5,574 nt of DNA from Elusimicrobiota bacterium (GTDB lineage Bacteria > Elusimicrobiota > Elusimicrobia > UBA1565 > UBA9628), in NCBI GenBank assembly GCA_028869495.1, contig JAGWRY010000162.1:1-5574 (forward strand), written 5' to 3'. The position numbers and the translations under genes are program-made. Shown piece by piece: positions 1 through 5,574 of this stretch (positions are counted from its first letter, which is position 1; each line of letters begins with the position of its first letter). The notes beneath the pieces are model-generated. The model did no database searches and had not been told where the DNA came from. It saw nothing but the letters and a program-made list of their open reading frames with translations.

Positions 1-552
1 CCCCGCGCCTCCGAGGACTCCGGCGCCGCCGGCGGACCCGGCGGCCGCGCCGCGGCCCGACGCCTTCAGGTAGACGGCCTCGTTGAGGATCAGCCGCTCG
101 ACGCCCTTCTCGACCAGGAAGGCCTTCGGATCGGTCGCCGCGGCGGCGTCCTGGCGCAGGGCCGCCAGCTCGCAGAAGCCCTCCAGCTCCGCGCGCGTCA
201 GCCCCGCGCGGAAGGTCAGGCTCGACAGCTTGAAGCGGTTGTAGACGTTGATCAGGGCGTTCGGCAGCTGGGAGGCCGTGCCGATCACGCGCCCGTTGGC
301 GATCAGCTTCTGGTGATCGAGGCTGACGACGAGCTCCCCTTTCGGCGCGAGCGCGAGCGCCGCGTCCAGGTTCTCGCGCGCGGCCTCGATCGTCGCCGTC
401 ACCGCCGGGTGCCCGATCTTGTAGAGCGCCATCTGCCCGAGGGCCTTGCCGATCGTCTTGAGCGCCTCGAGGCACTGGCGCTCGAGATCGGCGCCGTCCG
501 GTCCGGGGGCCGGGTTCGGCGGCGTTTCCGGCGGGGTCGCGTCGTCGGCCAT
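1..552 (-). CDS. Conserved protein of unknown function, N-terminal part (C terminus outside window)
   Basis: I do not recognise a named family. The frame is open for all 184 codons from ATG at 552 to the window edge, with no stop, so the gene continues to the left. Residues 1-20 are a Pro/Asp-rich, probably disordered tail. Residues 22-160 look like a folded alpha/beta domain, with amphipathic helices around 24-43 and 52-68, a short beta-like stretch around 73-90 (GELVVSLDHQKLIANGRVIG), then KLSSLTFRAGLT at 108-119 and a helical end. From about 165 it becomes a Gly/Ala-rich linker, which suggests a further domain beyond the window. From memory, the pattern 'GHP...L...G.V...SLTF..G.T..EL' resembles N-terminal regions preceding regulatory or HEAT-like domains in some bacterial proteins, but this is a weak resemblance and not an assignment. 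There is no signal peptide or membrane segment. It lies 17 bases after the dehydrogenase stop and has its own GGAG, so it is probably cotranscribed. That does not prove a sugar-related role. Confidence 0.8.
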   Translation of the reverse strand, partial: MADDATPPETPPNPAPGPDGADLERQCLEALKTIGKALGQMALYKIGHPAVTATIEAARENLDAALALAPKGELVVSLDHQKLIANGRVIGTASQLPNALINVYNRFKLSSLTFRAGLTRAELEGFCELAALRQDAAAATDPKAFLVEKGVERLILNEAVYLKASGRGAAAGSAGGAGVLGGAG

Positions 553-561
553 GGCGGTCCG

Positions 562-565
562 CTCC
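562..565 (-). promoter_or_regulatory. Shine-Dalgarno site (GGAG) for the gene starting at 552
   Basis: On the minus strand GGAG lies in the 17-base gap after the upstream TGA (572-570), with 9 bases between it and the ATG at 552. It is one of the few clear ribosome binding sites in the window and supports ATG 552 as the start. Confidence 0.6.
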
Positions 566-569
566 GGCG

Positions 570-1868
570 TCAGAGCCGGTCGATCCTCCCGGAAAGCCCC
601 GAGGTCGCGTTGCGCGCGTCGAAGACCCTCCGCGCGAGGCGCGCGACGCGCGCGTAGTCGACGTCGCGGTGGGCGGTCAGGATCGCGACGAGGTCCGTGC
701 GCTTGAGCGCGGCGTCGGTCAGCGGGCGGCTGCGCCACGCGCGGCCGCCGGCCTCGGCGCGCGGCACGCGCGCGTCGTGGTACTCGACCCGCGCGCCCTG
801 CTCGGCGAGCAGGTGCATGACGTCGAGGGACGGCGACTCGCGGCAGTCGGAGACGCCGGGCTTGTAGGCGACGCCGAGGACGAGGATGCGGCTGCCGTTG
901 ACGGCCTTGCCGTCGCGGTTGAGGGCCCGCGCGACGCGCGCGGCCGCGTACTCGGGCATCCCGCCGTTGATCGCGGTCGCGAGCTGGATGAAGCGCGGCT
1001 CGTAGTTCAGCGTCTTCATCTTCCAGCTGAGGAGCTGAGGATCCTTCGGGATGCAGTGCCCGCCGATGCCGGGGCCCGGCCAGAACGGCATGAAGCCGAA
1101 CGGCTTCGTCGCGGCGGCCCCGACGACCTCCCAGACGTCGAGGCCGAGGCGGTCGCAGACCTGCGCCATCTCGTTGACGAGCGCGATGTTGACCGCGCGG
1201 AACGAGTTCTCCAGGAGCTTGACCAGCTCCGCCGCCTTCGCGCTCGAGACCGGCACCACGCGCGCGGCGACCGCGCCGTAGAGGGCGGCGGCCAGGCGCG
1301 TCGAGGCCGCGTCGATCCCGCCGACGACCTTCGGGGTGTTGGCGATCTTCCAGGTCGCGTTGCCCGGGTCCACGCGCTCCGGCGAGTAGGCGAGGAAGAA
1401 GTCGCGCCCGGCCTTCAGTCCCGAGGACTCGAGGGCCGGGCGCACGACCTCCTCCGTCGTGCCGGGGTAGGTCGTGCTCTCGAGCACGACGAGCTGGCCG
1501 CGGCGCAGGCTCTTCGCCGCCTCGCGGCAGGCCGCGGCGACCGCGCCGAGGTCCGGCTCCTTCGACTTGCGCAGGGGCGTCTGCACGCAGATGACGACCG
1601 CGTCGCAGCGCGAGAGCGCGCTCCCGCCGGAGGCGATCTCCAGGCGCCGCGCGCGGAGCAGGCGCGCGACCTCGGCGCCGGGGACGTCCTCGACGTACGA
1701 GCGCCCGCGGCCCAGCGCGTCGGCCCGGGCCCGGCTCGCCTCGATCCCGGTCACCGCGAACCCCGCGCGCGCGAACTCGACGGCCAGCGGCAGGCCGACG
1801 TAGCCGAGTCCCACGACGCCGATGCGGGCCGTCCTGCTTTTCAGCTTCGCGCCCAAGACCTCGGTCAC
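570..1868 (-). CDS. Nucleotide-sugar dehydrogenase, WbpA/TviB type (probable UDP-N-acetylhexosamine 6-dehydrogenase)
   Basis: Predicted to oxidise C6 of a UDP-sugar to the uronate in two NAD-dependent steps, in the cytoplasm, supplying uronic acids for surface polysaccharide. With GTG 1868 as the start the protein has 432 residues, normal for the family. In order it shows the Rossmann motif GLGYVGLP (20-27), ESTTYPGTTE (130-139), SPERVDPGN (162-170), the central-domain helix with LVKLLENSFR (215-224, containing the conserved Lys and Asn), the active-site loop GPGIGGHCIPKDP with catalytic Cys272, and the C-terminal domain opening GVAYKPGVSDCRESPS. KPFGFMPFWPGPGIGGHCIP-type loops are typical of WbpA/TviB enzymes, not of UDP-glucose dehydrogenases (GGxCFPKD). 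WecC-like UDP-ManNAc dehydrogenase is the main alternative. Start choice: an in-frame ATG at 1886 would add six residues, but it lies inside the predicted promoter and has no Shine-Dalgarno site, while family members normally have a short lead before 'ARIGVVGLGYVG'. The family call is secure; the exact substrate is inference. Confidence 0.93.
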   Translation of the reverse strand: MTEVLGAKLKSRTARIGVVGLGYVGLPLAVEFARAGFAVTGIEASRARADALGRGRSYVEDVPGAEVARLLRARRLEIASGGSALSRCDAVVICVQTPLRKSKEPDLGAVAAACREAAKSLRRGQLVVLESTTYPGTTEEVVRPALESSGLKAGRDFFLAYSPERVDPGNATWKIANTPKVVGGIDAASTRLAAALYGAVAARVVPVSSAKAAELVKLLENSFRAVNIALVNEMAQVCDRLGLDVWEVVGAAATKPFGFMPFWPGPGIGGHCIPKDPQLLSWKMKTLNYEPRFIQLATAINGGMPEYAAARVARALNRDGKAVNGSRILVLGVAYKPGVSDCRESPSLDVMHLLAEQGARVEYHDARVPRAEAGGRAWRSRPLTDAALKRTDLVAILTAHRDVDYARVARLARRVFDARNATSGLSGRIDRL

Positions 1869-1874
1869 GGCGCC

Positions 1875-1903
1875 AGTATAGACCATGAAGGGAGGCTTGT
1901 CCA
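1875..1903 (-). promoter_or_regulatory. Sigma70-type promoter of the minus-strand dehydrogenase
   Basis: Reading the minus strand, TGGACA (1903-1898, five of six matches to TTGACA) is followed by exactly 17 bases and then TATACT (1880-1875, five of six matches to TATAAT). Standard spacing puts +1 at 1868, which is the G of an in-frame GTG. Such a match is notable in DNA this GC-rich. It lies in the divergent intergenic region where a promoter is expected. It has not been tested experimentally. Confidence 0.6.
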
Positions 1904-1917
1904 GAACCGCCCCGAAC

Positions 1918-1947
1918 TTGTTAGGAAACGTTCATATATGGAAGAAT
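1918..1947 (+). promoter_or_regulatory. Possible promoter of the ugd-uxs-glycosyltransferase operon
   Basis: An AT-rich patch lies just upstream of ugd. One weak candidate is TTGTTA (1918-1923) with an 18-base spacer to AAGAAT (1942-1947), four of six matches in each box, placing +1 near 1954. Another possible -10 is TATATG (1935-1940), without a convincing -35. The patch includes the 8-base palindrome CATATATG (1933-1940). A promoter must lie between the divergent genes, but its exact position is uncertain. Either candidate would give a leader of only about 6 to 13 bases before the ugd ATG. Confidence 0.3.
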
Positions 1948-1959
1948 GCGGCCCTCCCC

Positions 1960-3279
1960 ATGAAATCATTGGATCTTTGCGTCGTCGGCGCCGGCTACGT
2001 CGGGCTCGTCACCGGCGCCTGCCTGGCCGACGTCGGCCACCGCGTCGTCTGCGTGGACTCCGACCCGACGAAGCTGAAGGCGCTGAAGGCCGGGAAGATC
2101 CCGATCCACGAGCCGGGCCTCGACGAGGTCTTCCGCCGCGGCGTCAAGTCCGGGCGCCTGCGCTTCGCCGGCTCGGTCGTCGAGGGGCTCAAGTTCAAGG
2201 GCCGCCGCGCGCAAGTCGTCTTCATCGCGGTCGGCACCCCGCCGCGCCAAGACGGCTCGGCGGATCTCTCCGCCGTCGAGGCCGTCGCCGAGACCGTCGC
2301 CAAGCACATGGACGCCTACACGGTGATCGTCGACAAGTCGACGGTCCCGGTCGAGACCGGCGAGTGGGTGTCGAAGACCGTCCAGCGCTTCAACCGCGCC
2401 GGGATCGCCTACGACGTCGTCTCGAACCCCGAGTTCCTCAGCGAGGGGAGCGCGGTCAAGGACTTCCTGAAGCCCGACCGCGTCGTCCTCGGCGTCTCGT
2501 CGAAGCGCGCCGAGGAGGTGATGCGCGAGGTCTACGCGCCGCTGAAGGCGACGGTGCTCGTCACCGACCTGAAGAGCGCGGAGCTGATCAAGCACGCGTC
2601 GAACTCGTTCCTCGCGACCAAGATCTCCTACATCAACGCGGTGTCGGCCCTCTGCGAGAAGGTCGGCGCGGACGTGCAGATGGTCGCCAAGGGGATGGGC
2701 CTCGACCGCCGCATCGGCCCGATGTTCCTGAACGCGGGCATCGGCTTCGGCGGCTTCTGCTTCCCGAAGGACCTCGAGGCCTTCTACTGGATCAGCCGCC
2801 AGAAGGGCTACGACTTCCACCTGCTGAAGTCGGTCAAGGAGATCAACGAGCGTCAGAAGGGCTGGGTCGCGCGCAAGATCGAGGAGAAGCTGTGGAACCT
2901 CGAGGGCAAGACGGTCGCGCTCCTCGGCCTCGCCTTCAAGCCGAACACCGACGACATGCGCTTCGCGCCGTCGATCGACGTCGTCCTCCAGCTGAAGGCC
3001 CGCGGCGTCAGGCTCCGCGCGTTCGACCCGGTCGCCGCCGACCGCGCGAAGGCCCTGCCCGAGTTCAAGGGCGTGCACTTCGCGAAGGACGAGTACGACG
3101 CGCTCAAGGGCGCCGACGCGCTGGCCGTGGTCACCGAGTGGCCGCGCTTCAAGGCGCTGGACCTCAAGCGCGCGCGCAAGCTGATGCGCACGCCGGTCCT
3201 GCTCGACGGGCGCAACCTGTTCGACCCCGCCGCGGCGCGGCGTCTCGGCTTCGAGTACGCGGGCGTCGGCCGGCCCTGA
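1960..3279 (+). CDS. ugd: UDP-glucose 6-dehydrogenase
   Basis: Oxidises UDP-glucose to UDP-glucuronate with two NAD+, in the cytoplasm; the product is the substrate of the next gene. The 439 residues match the usual family length. Visible motifs: Rossmann GAGYVG (10-15), VGTPP (91-95), STVPVETG (127-134), NPEFLSEG (156-163), ELIKHASNSFLATK (208-221, with conserved Lys211 and Asn215), the active-site loop GFGGFCFPKD with catalytic Cys267, and AFKPNTDDMR (325-334) opening the C-terminal UDP-binding domain. DGRNLFDP near the C terminus is also typical. Two minor departures: Glu132 where many homologues have Gly in STVPVGT, and YINAV where FINE is common; both look tolerable. Start: the open frame extends back to an ATG at 1885, but only ATG 1960 gives the normal N terminus MKSLDLCVVGAGYVGL. 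No Shine-Dalgarno site precedes it at a good distance (GGAAG at 1940-1944 is 15 bases away). It is first gene of a plus-strand operon and divergent from its paralogue. Confidence 0.96.
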   Translation: MKSLDLCVVGAGYVGLVTGACLADVGHRVVCVDSDPTKLKALKAGKIPIHEPGLDEVFRRGVKSGRLRFAGSVVEGLKFKGRRAQVVFIAVGTPPRQDGSADLSAVEAVAETVAKHMDAYTVIVDKSTVPVETGEWVSKTVQRFNRAGIAYDVVSNPEFLSEGSAVKDFLKPDRVVLGVSSKRAEEVMREVYAPLKATVLVTDLKSAELIKHASNSFLATKISYINAVSALCEKVGADVQMVAKGMGLDRRIGPMFLNAGIGFGGFCFPKDLEAFYWISRQKGYDFHLLKSVKEINERQKGWVARKIEEKLWNLEGKTVALLGLAFKPNTDDMRFAPSIDVVLQLKARGVRLRAFDPVAADRAKALPEFKGVHFAKDEYDALKGADALAVVTEWPRFKALDLKRARKLMRTPVLLDGRNLFDPAAARRLGFEYAGVGRP

Positions 3280-3281
3280 CG

Positions 3282-4210
<929 letters not shown>

Positions 4211-4214
<4 letters not shown>

Positions 4215-4918
4215 AGCCCGAGCTGACGGTCGTCGTCCCCTGCCGCGACGAGGAAGGCAGCGTCGTCCGCTACCCGGACGAGCTGCTGGCCCCCCTCGAC
4301 GCCCTGGGCCTCCGCTGGGAGGCCGTGATCGTCGACGACGGCTCGCGCGACGGGACCGCCGCCGCGGCCGAGGCCCTGGCCGCGCGGCGCCCGGAGGTCC
4401 GCGTCGTGCGCTTGCCCGCCAATCGCGGCCTGGGCGGCGCCTTGCGCGCGGGCTTCTCCGCCGCCGAGGGCGAGTGGATCGCGACGATCGACGCGGACCT
4501 GACCTTCCGACCGGCGTCTCTCGGGGAGCTCCTCGCGGAGGCGAAGGCGCGGGACGCCGATCTCGCCGCGGGCTCGCCGTTCCTGCGCCGCGGCGACCTC
4601 GACGCGGTCCCCTGGGCGCGCCGCCTGCCGAGCCTCCTGCTCAACTCCCTCTACCGCGGCCTGTTCGGCTTCGCGCTGAGCGCCTACACGCCGGTGTTCC
4701 GCCTGTACCGCGCCGGGCCCCTGCGCGAGCTCCCGCTCGAGAGCGAGGGCTTCGAGATCAACGCCGAGATCGCCGCGCTCGCGATGACGCGGCACTGGCG
4801 CGTCGCCGAGGTCCCGGTCCCGCTCGGCGTCCGCGCGGCCGGCGTCTCGAAGCTCGCGCGCGGACGCGAGCTCTCGCGCCACCTGCGCCTGATCGCGCGC
4901 CTGCTCGCCTCGTCCTAA
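4211..4918 (+). CDS. Family 2 glycosyltransferase, dolichol-phosphate-mannose-synthase-like
   Basis: GT-A fold transferase taking a nucleotide-activated sugar, probably to a polyprenyl phosphate or glycan. Counting from CTG 4211 there are 235 residues. Motifs: ELTVVVPCRDEEGS (4-17), VDDGSRDGT (41-49), NRGLGGALRAGF (71-82), the metal-binding DAD at 94-96, GSPF (121-124, the position of GSRY in DPM synthases), GFEINAEI (180-187), and VRAAGVSKL (207-215), matching the R-x-x-G-x-SKL signature of DPM1-like enzymes. No C-terminal transmembrane pair is seen, so it is probably soluble or peripheral (140-165 is mildly hydrophobic). The start is unclear: the conserved N terminus begins at KPELTVVVP, the only in-frame ATG (4145) lies 70 bases inside uxs and would add an Arg/Pro-rich tail, and the CTG at 4211 overlaps the uxs TGA. 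Operon position suggests use of UDP-glucuronate or UDP-xylose, but donor and acceptor cannot be read from the sequence. Confidence 0.9.
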
Positions 4919-5574
4919 GCCGCGCGCTCGCCGACGAGGGTGATCTCCTCGCGGTCGTGGTACAGGTGGCGGACCTTCAGGTCCGCGCAGAGCCGCCCGA
5001 GCCCCCGCGCGCGGCGCAGGAGCGGCAGGGGGTCGCGGCGCGCGAACTTCAGGTTCACGACGAAGCGGCGGCACCAGCCGCGCGAGAGCCACCCCTCGAG
5101 GAGGGCGGCCACGCGCTCCGGGTCCTCGACCATGTCGCAGAAGAGCCAGTCGACGGGCGCCTCCGGGGCGAACTTGAAGGCGTCCTCGGCGCGATGGACG
5201 ATCCCCGGATGCCGGCCGCCGCCCTTCATCGGCCCGTTGTCCACCGCGATCACGCGCGCGCCGCGGCGCGCGGCCGAGTAGCTCCAGCCGCCGGGCGCGG
5301 CGCCCAGGTCGGCGACGGTCTCGCCGGGCGCGGGCTCGCGGCCCAGCACCGCGTAGGCCTCCTCGGCCTTCAGGTACGAGCGCGACGGGGCCTGCGGGTC
5401 GTCGGCCATCCGGCGCGGGCCGCGGAAGAAGCCCTCGCGCGCGGCGAAGAGGCGCTCGAAATCGGCCGCGTAGACGAAGAGGCCGCGCGCGCGGCCCGGC
5501 GCTGGGCGCCCGCGGACCGCGAGCTTGGCCACGCGCGACATCTTCGCGCGCAGGCGCTCGCCGGCCGCCTCCGC
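4915..5574 (-). CDS. rlmM: RlmM-type 23S rRNA 2'-O-ribose methyltransferase, catalytic domain (5' end outside window)
   Basis: SAM-dependent methyltransferase of the RlmM (YgdE) family, which in E. coli 2'-O-methylates C2498 of 23S rRNA. Numbering from the Met at 5541: PSRSYLKAEEA (52-62) carries Lys58; DLGAAPGGW (78-86) is SAM motif I; VDNGPM (100-105); FCDMVEDPERVAALLEGWL (134-152) carries Asp136; FVVNLKFA (160-167) carries Lys165; LYHDREEITLV (193-203) carries Glu199. These form the K-D-K-E tetrad of ribose 2'-O-methyltransferases, and PSRSxLKxEEA, DNGPM, CDMVE and YHDREE are close to E. coli RlmM. The Met at 5541 is unlikely to be the start: the frame is open to the window edge (11 more codons, AEAAGERLRAK), and aligned to RlmM it falls well inside the protein, so an N-terminal THUMP-like region is expected to the right. 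The TAG stop overlaps the convergent glycosyltransferase TAA. Ribosome maturation is unrelated to the sugar genes. Exact target nucleotide is inferred. Confidence 0.9.
   Translation of the reverse strand, partial: AEAAGERLRAKMSRVAKLAVRGRPAPGRARGLFVYAADFERLFAAREGFFRGPRRMADDPQAPSRSYLKAEEAYAVLGREPAPGETVADLGAAPGGWSYSAARRGARVIAVDNGPMKGGGRHPGIVHRAEDAFKFAPEAPVDWLFCDMVEDPERVAALLEGWLSRGWCRRFVVNLKFARRDPLPLLRRARGLGRLCADLKVRHLYHDREEITLVGERAA

Noticed and set aside
313..706. Small plus-strand frames opposite the hypothetical gene and the dehydrogenase 3' end.
   Set aside because: Arg-rich shadow translations in other frames; the minus-strand frames show better protein character and a Shine-Dalgarno site.
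1885..1959. Upstream ATG giving a 25-residue N-terminal extension of UDP-glucose dehydrogenase.
   Set aside because: It would start inside the opposite-strand promoter region, the extension has no family counterpart, and the protein from ATG 1960 has the normal N terminus.
1966..3078. 370-codon minus-strand open frame opposite ugd.
   Set aside because: Low-complexity Asp/Arg/Leu-rich translation typical of the antisense of a GC-rich gene; ugd on the other strand has all family motifs.
669..3281. Very long plus-strand open frame (about 870 codons) continuous with uxs, antisense to the minus-strand dehydrogenase and out of frame in ugd.
   Set aside because: The translation is Arg/Ala/Gly-rich and without motifs, crosses the divergent promoter region, and overlaps two genes with clear catalytic motifs. 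Very high GC removes stop codons and creates such shadows. The real protein begins at ATG 3282.

Overview
This is a very GC-rich, almost gap-free bacterial chromosome segment. Third codon positions are nearly all G or C, genes are separated by 2 to 17 bases or overlap, and the only AT-rich patch is the divergent intergenic region near 1870-1960. No rRNA, tRNA, mobile element, CRISPR or repeat array is visible. The composition and gene content suggest a free-living, envelope-polysaccharide-producing bacterium, but they do not fix a phylum. I see no sign of recent gene transfer, since all genes share one composition.

Left arm, minus strand (552 to 1, and 1868 to 570): a WbpA/TviB-type nucleotide-sugar dehydrogenase (probably UDP-N-acetylhexosamine 6-dehydrogenase) is followed after 17 bases by a protein of unknown function, which runs off the left edge after its first 184 codons. 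The dehydrogenase appears to be read from a strong sigma70-type promoter whose predicted +1 coincides with a GTG codon, so its mRNA may be leaderless.

Centre, plus strand (1960 to 4918): a tight three-gene operon. It contains UDP-glucose 6-dehydrogenase (ugd), UDP-glucuronate decarboxylase (uxs) and a family 2 glycosyltransferase resembling dolichol-phosphate-mannose synthase. The first two convert UDP-glucose to UDP-glucuronate and then UDP-xylose. The third plausibly transfers a sugar to a lipid or glycan acceptor. The glycosyltransferase lacks a normal start codon near its conserved N terminus and may start at a CTG overlapping the uxs stop.

Right arm, minus strand (5574 to 4915): the catalytic domain of an RlmM-type 23S rRNA 2'-O-ribose methyltransferase, cut off at its 5' end by the window edge. 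Its stop codon overlaps the glycosyltransferase stop tail to tail.

Taken together, the centre is a sugar-nucleotide supply locus in which two paralogous UDP-sugar dehydrogenases are transcribed divergently from about 90 bases of shared regulatory DNA. One feeds the glucuronate/xylose branch and the other probably a HexNAc-uronate branch. The families are all known. The points worth a second look are the start signals and gene boundaries, not a new system.
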